Below, piece after piece: positions 43,501 to 52,600 of a stretch of DNA of 64,000 bases (positions are counted from its first letter, which is position 1; every line of letters starts with the position of its first letter). Made by a program: the position numbers and the translations under genes. This stretch comes from Acrocarpospora pleiomorpha (GTDB lineage Bacteria; Actinomycetota; Actinomycetes; Streptosporangiales; Streptosporangiaceae): positions 1 to 64,000 of the forward strand of contig NZ_BLAF01000050.1 of NCBI RefSeq assembly GCF_009687885.1, given 5' to 3'. The notes beneath the pieces are model-generated. The model was not told the DNA's origin and did no database searches. It saw only the letters and a list, made by a program, of their open reading frames with translations.

Positions 43501-46134
43501 GGCACCGCCAAGGTAGACCTCTCCGTCCTGGCGGTCCCCCGCGCGGAACGCCAGACAGCTCTCCCCACCGACGAGCGCGACCCCCGAATCACCATGATCT
43601 GGGAGTACCGGGCCGACCTGTTCGCCCCCACCACGATCACCCGCCTCGCCTACCAGTACGAACACCTCCTCACCGCCGCCCTCAACGACCCAACCCTGCC
43701 GGTCGGCGAACTGCCTCTGGATTCCCCAGACCCCACCCAGACCCTGCCCGAGCGGGATGTGCCGGCCGGTGAGTTGGCTTTGGATCGTGCGGATCTCGTT
43801 CAGGTGCTCGTTGGGCCGGATTCGCCGGTCGGCGAACTGACTCTGAATTCCCGAGATCCTGCCCAGGCCCTGGTCGAGCCGGATGTGCCGGTCGGCGAGT
43901 TGGCTTCGGATCGCGCTGATGCCGTTGAGGTGCTCATCGAGTCGGATGTGTCGGGTGGCGAGTTGGTTTTGGATTGCCCCGACCCCGTCCAGGCCTTGGT
44001 GGAGCCGGGTCTGTCGGTTGGCGGACTGGTCCTGAGTCGCCCAGACCCGGTCCAGGTCCTGGTCGAGCGGCACGCTGCTGCCCATCCTGGTGCGGTCGCG
44101 GTCCGGCTCTGCGGCGGTGGCTCACTTGCCTACGGGGAGCTGAATCGGTGGGCCAACCAGGTCGCGGCCTTCCTGCGGCGCGAGGGAGCGGGTTCTGAGC
44201 AGGTCGTCGCCCTGTGCCTGGACCGGGACCTCGCCATGCCGCCCGCCGTGCTGGGGGTACTCAAAGCGGGCGCGGCCTACCTCCCTCTGGACCCTTCCTG
44301 GCCGCCGGAACGCCTCCGCCACGCCCTCCTCGACACTTCGGCGACGATCATCCTGACTACCGCGCGGCTCAAGCCCGCCCTCGCCCTCGCTGCCGGCGGT
44401 TCCGCCACCGTCGTCGCCGTGGACGCCCTCGCCGGGCCGGACGAGGGGAACCGGCCGCCCGCCGCCGATCCGGAGAACGCCGCCTACCTGATCACGACAT
44501 CGGGATCCACCGGACGGCCCAAGCGGGTCGTACTGACCCACGGCGGGCTGGCGGCGGAGTACCGGGCCTGGGCGGAGGCCTACCGGCTGCGCCCCGGCGC
44601 GCACGCGCAGCTCGCCGCGTTCCCGTTCGACGTCTGCACCGGCGATCTGGTCCGGGCGCTGGCCAGCGGCGGCACGCTGGTGATCTGCCCCCGCGAGACC
44701 GTCCTCGACCCGGCCGCGCTCTACCAGGCGCTGCGCGACAACGACGTGCGCTACGGCGAGTTCCTGCCCTCGGTCGTACGGCTGCTGGTCGACCATTGCG
44801 CCGCCACCGGCGAGACCCTGTCATTCCTGCGGCTCATCGCCGTCGGCGGCGAACCGTGGACCCCAGCCGAATACCGCGCGCTGCGCCACGTGACCGGCCC
44901 TGGCCCACGCATCCTCAACGTGTACGGCGTAACCGAGGCCACAGTCGGCAGCACCCTGTGGGACGGGGTCTTGCAGGACGGGGTCTTGCGGCACGGGGCC
45001 TCGCGGGACGAGGTCTTGAGGGATGGGATCTTGCCGGACGAGCTTGTGGGGGATGGGGCCTTACGGGACGGGGTTTTGCGGGACGAGATCTTCCGGGATA
45101 AGCCCTTACAGGACGAGATCTTCCGGGATGGGGCTTCTCGGGACGAGGTCGGCGGTGCGCTGTGGCTGCCCATTGGGCGCGGACTGCCCGGCGTTACTGC
45201 CCGCGTCCTGGATCAGGCCGGGCGACCCGCCGCCATCGGGACGGCCGGGCAGATCCACCTCTCCGGACCCACCCTCGCGCGCGGGTATCACGGTGAGCCC
45301 GCCCGCACCGCCGAACGGTTCGTGCCTTGCCCGACCGGCCCGCCCGGCGCCCGCTCCTATGCCACTGGAGACCGCGGCCGGGTGCGCCCCGACGGAGCCA
45401 TCGAGTTCCTGGGCCGCGCCGACGACCAGGTCAAGGTCCGCGGCTTCCGCGTCGAACCCGGCGAGATCGAAGCCGTTCTCCGCACCTGCCCCGGCGTCCG
45501 TGACGCGGTCGTGGTCGCCTGCCGCGATGCGGGCACCGACCCCGCTGGTCAGGCCACGGGGCGGTCCGACCGGCTCGCCGCGTACCTGATCGCCACCCCC
45601 GGGAGGGTCGCCGATCTGCGGGAATGGCTCGGGTCGCGGCTGCCGGACTACATGATCCCCGGGTCGTTCACCGAGGTGCCCGCCTTTCCGAGGACCAGCT
45701 CCGGCAAGGTGGACCGGAGGGCACTGGCCGAGACCGCGCCGCCCGTGTCCGACCTGCCATATGTGGCGCCTCGGGACGAACTGGAACTGACGGTGGCCAC
45801 GGTGCTCGGCGAGGTCCTGCGCGTGCCACGGGTGGGCGCCTTCGACGACTTCTTCGCCCTCGGCGGGCACAGCCTCCTGGCCGCCCGCGCCGCCATCCAA
45901 CTACGCGCTCGGCTCGACCGCGAGGTGTCCGTACGGGACCTGCTCGCCGCACCGACCGTCGCGGCCATCGCCCAGCGGATCGCGGCGAGGGAGCTCGCAC
46001 TCACCCTTCCGGTGGTGGCCGCTGGCCGGGAGGCGTACCGGATGGACGCCGACCTCTTCGACGACCCCGACGGAATCGATGGATTCGACGAGCCCGGCGG
46101 ATTCGGCGGATTCGGTGCGGAGGTGGCCCGGTGA
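40522..46134 (+). CDS. NRPS A: A-T-C-A-T (loading module plus one extension module)
   Basis: An 1870-residue NRPS that begins directly with an A domain, so its first module loads a starter. A1 (about 1–480): AYVVYTSGSTGTPKG, NAYGPTEA, YRTGDRAAR, AAGKLDR; the pocket read by eye in GrsA numbering is D-V-E-D-L-A-A-I-T, whose Glu239 and Asp278 suit a basic side chain such as Dap. T1 DDDFFQLGGTSIG. C has HHLVHDG. A2 (ITTSGSTGRPKR, NVYGVTEA) reads about D-V-G-F-I-V-V-V-G, no confident substrate. T2 ALGGHSLLAA. Three in-frame tandem arrays interrupt the C loop, the C–A linker and the A2 A5–A6 loop. ATGA overlap upstream, GTGA overlap downstream. Confidence 0.93.
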   Translation: MTATLHGAVLAAAARRPRAVAVVCGAEQLTYGELAERSSALAGRLRALGAGPERVVAVRVPRGVRLVVALLAVLEAGSAFVVVPVGFPDRRARAILADAGATMVIGAFAGLTNVDVDQPGGPALASWPEVPPEGAAYVVYTSGSTGTPKGVVVEHGAVAAHVRAMAIRLGVGPRDTVLQVAGESVDVAIEQLFVALSSGATVLMRGPDPWGTAELRRALGDGVTVADLPAALFAELMAEDRPLPAGSLRLLLAGGERLPVQAARRYLGAHRVPLVNAYGPTEAVITASLHEVVSAEAEQVPIGRRVGVRRLAVLDGELRRVRGGGGGELYIGGALARGYLGRPAETAERFVPDPYGPPGSRMYRTGDRAARKPYGLEFLGRVDEQVKIHGHRVEPGEVEAALGAHPAVARCCVVAGHDRLDAHIVAAGSLPSPGELRAWLAERLPPWMIPGAWHLHDRLPVTAAGKLDRAALPRRPMETGTSGPPRTPLEHELAGIWRRVLGLPSVGVDDDFFQLGGTSIGAMRVLGALRASTGVELELREVFAAPTVAGLAALAGSGRSRSTWPPLTAAGGGPGEVPLSLAQEQIWFLEELQPGNIAYNAPTTFRLAGPLDHARLEDAVTRLVERHEVLRTTVATGADGGPVQRVHPPYLVEIPLLEVDEAGHEAAVLAETRVPFDLTRLPLVRWTLLRLNPLLHELVLVEHHLVHDGWSFALLVRELSALYRGEEPQPRDFAQGPDMRPQSGDPTQGRQRPEPHGDFAEGRRRADLPETQARYGDSAEGQRRPDMPEPPVQYGDFARWQRQADLSEQREYWTRRLSGADDSLDLPYDRPRPPGPAFAGAAHRVELPAELSQRIRACARARGVTLFATLLAAYATLLHRVGGQRDLCVGSAFANRRVPGSENVLGMFVNPVTLRFDLTGNPSFTDMLSQAMEVALGAQANQELPFTRVVEALAPARTPGRNPLFAAMFNMDDAPLAPINLGDVHGTYLERQNGTAKVDLSVLAVPRAERQTALPTDERDPRITMIWEYRADLFAPTTITRLAYQYEHLLTAALNDPTLPVGELPLDSPDPTQTLPERDVPAGELALDRADLVQVLVGPDSPVGELTLNSRDPAQALVEPDVPVGELASDRADAVEVLIESDVSGGELVLDCPDPVQALVEPGLSVGGLVLSRPDPVQVLVERHAAAHPGAVAVRLCGGGSLAYGELNRWANQVAAFLRREGAGSEQVVALCLDRDLAMPPAVLGVLKAGAAYLPLDPSWPPERLRHALLDTSATIILTTARLKPALALAAGGSATVVAVDALAGPDEGNRPPAADPENAAYLITTSGSTGRPKRVVLTHGGLAAEYRAWAEAYRLRPGAHAQLAAFPFDVCTGDLVRALASGGTLVICPRETVLDPAALYQALRDNDVRYGEFLPSVVRLLVDHCAATGETLSFLRLIAVGGEPWTPAEYRALRHVTGPGPRILNVYGVTEATVGSTLWDGVLQDGVLRHGASRDEVLRDGILPDELVGDGALRDGVLRDEIFRDKPLQDEIFRDGASRDEVGGALWLPIGRGLPGVTARVLDQAGRPAAIGTAGQIHLSGPTLARGYHGEPARTAERFVPCPTGPPGARSYATGDRGRVRPDGAIEFLGRADDQVKVRGFRVEPGEIEAVLRTCPGVRDAVVVACRDAGTDPAGQATGRSDRLAAYLIATPGRVADLREWLGSRLPDYMIPGSFTEVPAFPRTSSGKVDRRALAETAPPVSDLPYVAPRDELELTVATVLGEVLRVPRVGAFDDFFALGGHSLLAARAAIQLRARLDREVSVRDLLAAPTVAAIAQRIAARELALTLPVVAAGREAYRMDADLFDDPDGIDGFDEPGGFGGFGAEVAR
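42712..42903 (+). repeat. tandem duplication of the Y-G-D-F-A-x-W-Q-R segment in the NRPS A condensation domain
   Basis: Four degenerate extra copies (39, 39, 57 and 57 bp) of the segment that normally occurs once as YGDFARWQRQADL (canonical copy at 42904). The extra copies read DFAQGPDM, GDPTQGRQR, GDFAEGRRRADLP, GDSAEGQRRPDMP. They add 64 residues to the loop after HHxxxDG. All units keep the frame. Confidence 0.85.
43699..44076 (+). repeat. six 63-bp tandem repeats in the NRPS A C–A linker
   Basis: Six consecutive 21-residue units of the form PVGELxLDSPDPVQALVEPD (last residue variable), diverged from each other at both base and residue level. The conserved C-domain exit sequence PVGELPLDSPD appears to be the founding unit. 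Total insertion about 105 residues beyond a normal linker. Confidence 0.9.
44953..45147 (+). repeat. thirteen 15-bp tandem repeats inside the second A domain of NRPS A
   Basis: Thirteen five-residue units of the type VLRDG, VLRDE or IFRDG between the A5 motif (NVYGVTEA) and A6 (LPIGRGLPG). Units vary mostly at positions 1, 3 and 5; the Asp at position 4 is kept in nearly every unit. The insertion of about 65 charged residues lies in a surface loop near the active-site entrance. Confidence 0.9.
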
Positions 46135-49100
46135 ACTCAGTTGTCGCGGTTCCCGCCTCCTACGCGCAGGAGCGGTTCTGGTTCCTGGAACAGCTCGCCG
46201 GGGGTCCGCCGCCGCACACGATGCACCTGGCGCTGGAATTCAGCGGTTCGCTGGACGTTCCGGCCTTTCGCGCGGCGCTGCAGCGGGTTGTCGCGCGACA
46301 CGAGTCGCTGCGGACCACGCTGCGGCCGGTTGGTGGCCGACCCCATCAGGTGATCGCGGACGAACTCGTAGTCGCCCTGCCGGTGATCGACATCGCGCCG
46401 GGCCAGGTGGAGGCGCACGCCGCCGAGCACGCGCGGCGGGCGTTCGATGGCCCACTGCTGCGCAGCGAGATGCTGCGGATCGCCCCGGATCGGCACGTCT
46501 GGCTGCTGGCCGTGCACCACGCGATCTGCGATGGATGGTCGGTGGGGGTGCTGCTGGACGAGTTGAGCGCCGCCTACCGGGGCGTGGAACTGCCGCCGAT
46601 TCAGCTGCAGTATGCCGATCACGCCCTGTGGCAGCGTGCGCTGGTCGAACGCGGCGAGCTGGATCGAGGGATCGCTTACTGGGCGGAGTCGCTGGCCGGA
46701 GCGCCACCGCTGCTGGAGCTGCCGGTGGACCGGCGCCGACCCAGCGTGCGGGGATACCAGGGCGCGCTCCTCGCCGTGGATCCGCCACCTGCCGCGCTGG
46801 CCGTGCTGGCGAGGGAGCTGCGGGCGACGCCGTACACCGCGATGCTGGCGGCCTTCGCGCTGCTGCTGCACCGGGTGAGCGGGGCTGAGGATCTCGTGAT
46901 CGGGACCACGCACGCGGGCCGCGACCGCCCCGAGACAGAGGCACTGATCGGGTGCTTCGCGAACACGCTCCCGCTCCGAGTCCAGGTACGGCCCCGAGAG
47001 GGATTCCGCGATCTACTCGCCCGGGTGCGGGAAACGGTACTGGCCGCCCACGAGCACGCCTCGGTGCCCTTCGACCGAATCGTCCACGCCGTCAACCCCA
47101 CCCGCACACCAGGCCACAACCCCCTGTTCCAGGTCATGCTGGACGCCGAACCCCTCTCATCGGGACGACTCCACCTCGACGGCGTCGAGATCACCCCGCT
47201 GACCGTGCTGGACAGACGGATCTCCCTATTCGACCTCAGCCTCACCGTCACCGGCGACAACCACCTGCTCGCCGAATACAGCACCGAACTCTTCGAGACC
47301 CCCACCGCCACTTCCCTACTCGCCTGCCTGCGCCCCCTCCTCTCAGCGGCCGTCACCCACCCCAACCGCCCGATCACCGAACTCCCACTGCTCAACGCCC
47401 ACGACCGAGCCAAAACCCTCGCCACACCACCGCCCAGCGCCCCCCAGTCCACTCCCGAACCGCGCTCTACCAGCGCCCTCGGGCTCACTCCCGAACTAGG
47501 CGCGTCCGGCGCATCCCCGCTCACTTGCGAACCGGGCACGACCAGCGCACCGCAGCCGGCTTTTGAACCGCCCACGTCCGGCGCTTTCCGGCTCACTCCC
47601 GAACCGCGCACGTCCAGCGTTCCCCGGTTCACCCCCGAACCAAGGACGTCCAGCGCATCCCCGCTCGCCCCTGAACCGCGCACGTCCAGCGCACCCCGGC
47701 CTGATCCTGAACTCTCCACACCCAGTCCGGTTGCGGTGATGTCGGCGTCGGGGCCGGAGCGGCTCACCTATGCCGAGCTGGGCCTGGCCGCTGATCGGCT
47801 GGCCAGGCAGCTTGGGCAGCGTGGTGTGGGGGCGGGGTCACTGGTCGCGGTCTGCTGCGACCGGTCGCCGGAGGCGATCATCGCGATCCAGGGTGTGCTG
47901 CGGGCTGGGGCGGCCTACCTGGCGATCGAGCTGGACCAGCCCGCGGAGCGAATCGCCGATCTCCTCGGCCACGCAGCCCCGGCCGCCGTACTCACCACTG
48001 CCCGGCAGGCGATCGCCCAGCACGCGACCGGCCTCCCGCCGGATGCGCTCGTTGTGGCTCTCGCGGAGACCTCGCACCAGGTCAGGAACTCCGGCACCGC
48101 GGCGGAGAACGCACTCGTCGTAACTCCCACGGAGACCTGGGCTCCAGGGGAAGCGGCGCAGGTGTGGTCCGAGGTAGGTCCCGATGATCTCGCCTACGTG
48201 ATGTTCACGTCGGGGTCGACCGGGCGGCCCAAGGGGGTCGAGGTCACCCGGGGCGGGCTTGAGGCTTATGTGGCGGCCGATCTTGTGGCGTACGGGCTGA
48301 ACTCGGAGGATCGGGTGCTCCAGTTCGGGTCGCTGGGGTTTGACCTCAGTGCGGAGGAGATCTTCCCTTGCCTGGCCGCCGGGGCTGCCCTGGTCCTGCG
48401 ATCCGACGACATGCTGGACAGCCCGCAGATCTTCCTGGAGACGGTGGCCCGGCTCGGTGTCACCGTCGCGCATCTTCCCACGTCCTACCTGAACCTTCTG
48501 TGCGCCGCCATAGCCGAGGACGGCGCGCCGGTGCCCGAGTTGCTGCGGCTGGTCGTGATCGGCAGTGAGCCCGCCGACCCGGCCCAGCTCGCGCGCTGGC
48601 GCCAGGTCGCCCCCTCGGTACGGCTCGCGCACGCCTACGGCGTCACGGAGGCGAGCATGGTCTCCGCCATCGCCCACCTGGACGCGAGCGCCGACCGGGC
48701 CAGGGTCACGATCGGCCGGGCCATTCCGGGAACCGAGATCCACCTCCTGGACCGGGAGCTGGAACCCGTGCCCGACGGTGTCCCGGGCGAGATCCACATC
48801 GGCGGGCTCGGGCTGGCCCGGGGCTATCTCCGCGCGCCCGGCGCAACGGCCGACCGTTTCATCCCGCACCCCTTCGCCACCGGCCGCCGCCTCTACCGGA
48901 CGGGCGACATCGGTCGGCGTTTCGCCGACGGCTCCCTGGAGTTCGTACGCCGCGCCGACAACCAGATCAGCCTGCGCGGCTACCGGATCGAGCCAGCCGA
49001 ACCCGAGTCGATCCTGCGCCGCCATCGGTCCGTGCGGGACGCGGCGGTGACCGTACGCGGCGGGAATCTGGTCGCTTACCTCGTCCCGAGCGAGGACGGG

Positions 49101-49616
49101 GAGATCAGCGCACGCGAGATCCGGGCGCACGCAGCCCGGCTGCTGCCGGGTCACCTGGTCCCCGCCGCGTACGTGTGGCTGCCCGCCCTGCCCAGAACCG
49201 GCAGCGGGAAGATCGACCCGCACGCGCTGCCCGACCCCGTTCCAGCCCGCGCCGACCGGGCGGAACTGTCCGGACAGACCCAGCACGCGCTGGCCGAGAT
49301 CTGGTGCGAAGTGCTCGGAGTCGCCGAAGTCGGCCCCGACGACGACTTCTTCGAGCTCGGCGGCCACTCGCTCCTAGCCGCCCAGGCCGCGGCCCGGATG
49401 CGCCGTCGCCTCGGGGTGGGCGCGGGCGTCCGCCTGATCTTCCAGCACCCCCGCCTGGCCGATGTAGCCGACGCCGTCGACCGCGCGACAGCTTCACCCG
49501 GACCGGAGATCGCCACCGCGACCCGGCTCCGCGCCGGCCGCGCCTTGGCCGCAGCCGTCGGCGACACCCCGGAACTGGCCGAACTCCTACGCGGACTCGG
49601 AGGTGACCCCCGATGA
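46131..49616 (+). CDS. NRPS B: C-A-T
   Basis: An 1161-residue single module. C: YAQERFWFLEQL at the start, VHHAICDGWS as HHxxxDG, YADHALWQR. A: AYVMFTSGSTGRPKG, AYGVTEAS, YRTGDIGR, GSGKIDP; the pocket read by eye is about D-L-E-H-V-I-A-M-V, not matched to a known substrate, with a Glu at 239 that hints at a charged or polar side chain. T: DDFFELGGHSLLAA. A short extra helical tail follows. The protein is about 100 residues longer than a usual C-A-T module because of a Pro-rich repeat between C and A. GTG 46131 overlaps the previous stop; the next gene overlaps its stop. Confidence 0.93.
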   Translation: MNSVVAVPASYAQERFWFLEQLAGGPPPHTMHLALEFSGSLDVPAFRAALQRVVARHESLRTTLRPVGGRPHQVIADELVVALPVIDIAPGQVEAHAAEHARRAFDGPLLRSEMLRIAPDRHVWLLAVHHAICDGWSVGVLLDELSAAYRGVELPPIQLQYADHALWQRALVERGELDRGIAYWAESLAGAPPLLELPVDRRRPSVRGYQGALLAVDPPPAALAVLARELRATPYTAMLAAFALLLHRVSGAEDLVIGTTHAGRDRPETEALIGCFANTLPLRVQVRPREGFRDLLARVRETVLAAHEHASVPFDRIVHAVNPTRTPGHNPLFQVMLDAEPLSSGRLHLDGVEITPLTVLDRRISLFDLSLTVTGDNHLLAEYSTELFETPTATSLLACLRPLLSAAVTHPNRPITELPLLNAHDRAKTLATPPPSAPQSTPEPRSTSALGLTPELGASGASPLTCEPGTTSAPQPAFEPPTSGAFRLTPEPRTSSVPRFTPEPRTSSASPLAPEPRTSSAPRPDPELSTPSPVAVMSASGPERLTYAELGLAADRLARQLGQRGVGAGSLVAVCCDRSPEAIIAIQGVLRAGAAYLAIELDQPAERIADLLGHAAPAAVLTTARQAIAQHATGLPPDALVVALAETSHQVRNSGTAAENALVVTPTETWAPGEAAQVWSEVGPDDLAYVMFTSGSTGRPKGVEVTRGGLEAYVAADLVAYGLNSEDRVLQFGSLGFDLSAEEIFPCLAAGAALVLRSDDMLDSPQIFLETVARLGVTVAHLPTSYLNLLCAAIAEDGAPVPELLRLVVIGSEPADPAQLARWRQVAPSVRLAHAYGVTEASMVSAIAHLDASADRARVTIGRAIPGTEIHLLDRELEPVPDGVPGEIHIGGLGLARGYLRAPGATADRFIPHPFATGRRLYRTGDIGRRFADGSLEFVRRADNQISLRGYRIEPAEPESILRRHRSVRDAAVTVRGGNLVAYLVPSEDGEISAREIRAHAARLLPGHLVPAAYVWLPALPRTGSGKIDPHALPDPVPARADRAELSGQTQHALAEIWCEVLGVAEVGPDDDFFELGGHSLLAAQAAARMRRRLGVGAGVRLIFQHPRLADVADAVDRATASPGPEIATATRLRAGRALAAAVGDTPELAELLRGLGGDPR
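47436..47723 (+). repeat. eight 36-bp tandem repeats in the NRPS B C–A linker
   Basis: Eight 12-residue units of the type SAPRLTPEPRTS between the end of the C domain and the A domain (which resumes at ERLTYAELG). Pro, Thr, Ser and Glu-rich, so the linker is expected to be extended and flexible. Neighbouring units differ by several substitutions; all keep 36 bp. Confidence 0.9.
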
Positions 49617-52600
49617 CCGAACTCGCCGCACCAACGGAAACCCTCGTCGCACCGGTCTCCCTGGGCCAGCGGCGGTTGTGGTTCGTGGACGGCCTGGCGG
49701 GTGGTGGCCGGGACTATTCGGTGGTGTGGCCGTTGCGGCTGTCCGGGGTTTTGGATGTGGATCGCCTGAATTGGGCGTTGTCGGCTTTGGTGACGCGTCA
49801 TGAGGTGTTGCGGTCGCGTTTCGTGGGGGTGGACGGCGAGCCAGTGATGGTGGTGGATCCGCCTGCTCCGGTCCGGGTGGAGTGGATCGACGCGGCGGTA
49901 GGACCCGATTCGCCTGCGGATGTGGTTGCGGGGTTGGTTCGGGCGGAGGGGCGGCGGGTTTTTGATCTTGCCGTGGGGCCGGTGGTGTTTTTCCGGTTGG
50001 TGCGGGTGGGGGCCCTAGAGCATGTGCTGGTGGTGTCGGCGCATCACATCGTTTTTGACGGCTGGTCCGGGACGGTTTTCCTGCGGGATCTGGCCGCTTT
50101 GTATCGGGGTGAGGCGTTAGCGGATTTGGTGGTGTCGTTTTCGGATTTTGCGGTGTGGGAGCGCGAGAACGGGGTGCCGCTGGAGAGTCTGGCGTTTTGG
50201 CGGGAGGCGTTGAGCGGGGTGGATCCGGTGTTGGATCTGCCGTTGGATCGGGCTCGTCCGGTGCGCCGGAGTGGTGCGGGGGAGCGGGTGCCCTTCGGGT
50301 TGGACGCGCAGGTGACGCGGCGGCTGGGTGAGGTGTGCCGGGGTGAGGGCGCGACCTTGTTCATGGGTTTGCTGGCCGCGATGAACGTGGTGGTCTCCCG
50401 GTACTGCGGGAGCGGCGACGTGGTGGTGGGGACCTTCTCCTCCAATCGGGTGGTGCCGGAGCTGGAGGAGCTGGTCGGGTTCTTCGTCAACACCTTGGTT
50501 CTGCGGACTGATCTGAGTGGTGATCCGGGGTTGGGCGAGGTGATCCGGCGCTCCCGGGATACCGCCGTGAACGCTTTCGCCCATCAGGAGGTTCCTTTCG
50601 ACCGGGTCGTGGAGGAGTTGGCTCCGGCTCGCACGCCGGGAGTCACGCCATTTGTTCAAGTTGCGGTGGTGGTGCAGAACACGCCTGAACCGACGGAGGA
50701 GTTCGCGCCAGGCCTGCGGGTCGAGCCGGTCCCGGTGGAGGTGAGCACGGCCGCGTTCGACTTGTCGCTGCATGCCTGGCAGAGCGAGTCGGGTGAGTTG
50801 GAGGGGTTCCTGGAGTACTCCACCGAGTTGTGGGATCGGGGGAGTGCCGAGCGGCTGGGAGATGCGTTGCGGCTGGTGCTGGAGGCGGGGCTCGCCGATC
50901 TGGACCTGTCTGTTTACGAACTGCCTCTTGTTCCGCCCTTAGCGCAGGAAGTGGAGCAGTCGAGCCCGGCGCGACTGCTGCACGAGTTGATCGTTGAGCA
51001 GGCGGCTCGGTGTCCCGGTGCGGTCGCCGCGACTTGTGCCGGAGCCGAGCTGACCTACGGCGAGCTCGAACATCGCGCGCGTCGGCTCGCAGCCCGTCTG
51101 AACGAGCTCGGCGTCTCACCGGGGACGACTGTCGGCGTCTGTCTCGAACGATCGCTTGACGTGCCGGTCGCGCTGCTGGCTGTGCTCCTGGCCGGAGCCG
51201 CGTACCTGCCGTTGGAACCCGAATACCCGCGGGAACGCCTGACGTACATGATCGAGGACTCGGGGACGACGGTGATCATCACCGACGATGCCTCCGCCGC
51301 TCGCCTCCCGGAAGGGCTCCGGCTCGTCCGGGTCGCGGATGGCGTCGCGCCGGGTTCCTTGAGTGTGGCCGGATATGGGCCGGACAGCCTCGCGTACGTT
51401 ATCTACACCTCCGGCAGCACCGGACGGCCCAAAGGAGTCGGGGTTCCGCACGGCGCTGTCACGCGGCGGGTCAGCGAGCCGGGCTGGCTGCCGCTGGACG
51501 GGCACGAGGTGTTCCTGTTCGCCACTCCGCTCTCGTTCGACGTGTCGGTCCTGGAGGTGTTCGGCTGCCTGGTCAACGGGCACACCCTGGCGATCCTGCC
51601 GCCGGGAAAGGCGCTGCCCGAGCGGGTCGCCGCGTTCCTGGCGACCGAACCCGTCACCGTGACCTGGCTGACCGCGGCGCTCTTCCACGCCGTCGTCGAC
51701 TGCGCCGAGCGCCCGTTCCCGACCGTACGCTGGCTGATCGCGGGCGGGGATCAGCTGTCCGCCGACCACGTCGGGCGGGCCGCCGCGCTGGTTCCGAACG
51801 GCCAGGTCATGAATGGGTACGGCCCGACCGAGTGCACGATCTTCAGCACCTGCTACCCGGTGCCGCGCGACCACACGGGGCATGTGCCCATCGGCGACGC
51901 GCTGCCGTACACCAGCGTGAGCATCGTGGACCGGCGTCTCCACCGCGTGCCGGACGGTGTCACCGGGGAACTGCTCGTCGGGGGCGACGGGCTGGCCCGA
52001 GGGTATCTCGGGCGGCCGGGGCTGACGGCCGAGCGGTTCGTGCCCGATCCGCGCCCGGGGGCGGAGGGGCGGCGGCTCTACCGGACCGGGGACCTGGTGC
52101 GACGCCGCGGCGACGGGCTCGTCGAGTTCCTCGGCCGGGCCGACCAGCAGGTCAAGATCCGGGGATTCCGGGTCGAACTGGCCGAGATCGAGGCGGTGCT
52201 CCGCAATCATCGGTCGGTACGGGACACCGTCGTCACCGCGCCCGAGCACGAGGGCGACCGCAGGGTGATCGCCTACGTGGTCGCGGAAGGGGCGTGGCCG
52301 GGGCCGAGCGAGATGTTCCGGCACGCGCGGCTGGCGCTGCCCGAATACATGGTGCCGTCGCAGTTCATCCTGCTCGACGCGCTGCCGGTTAGTCCCAGCG
52401 GGAAGGTCGACCGGGCCGCCCTGCCGGAACCCGAGGCTGGGCGTCCGGACCTCGACCGGGCGTACGAGCCGCCGCGCGACCCCATCGAGCAAGCCGTCGC
52501 CGGCATCTGGACCACGCTGCTCGGCCTGGACCGGGCGGGAGTGCACGACCACTTCTTCGACCTCGGCGGCCACAGCCTGCTCGCCAGCCGCCTGCTGGCC

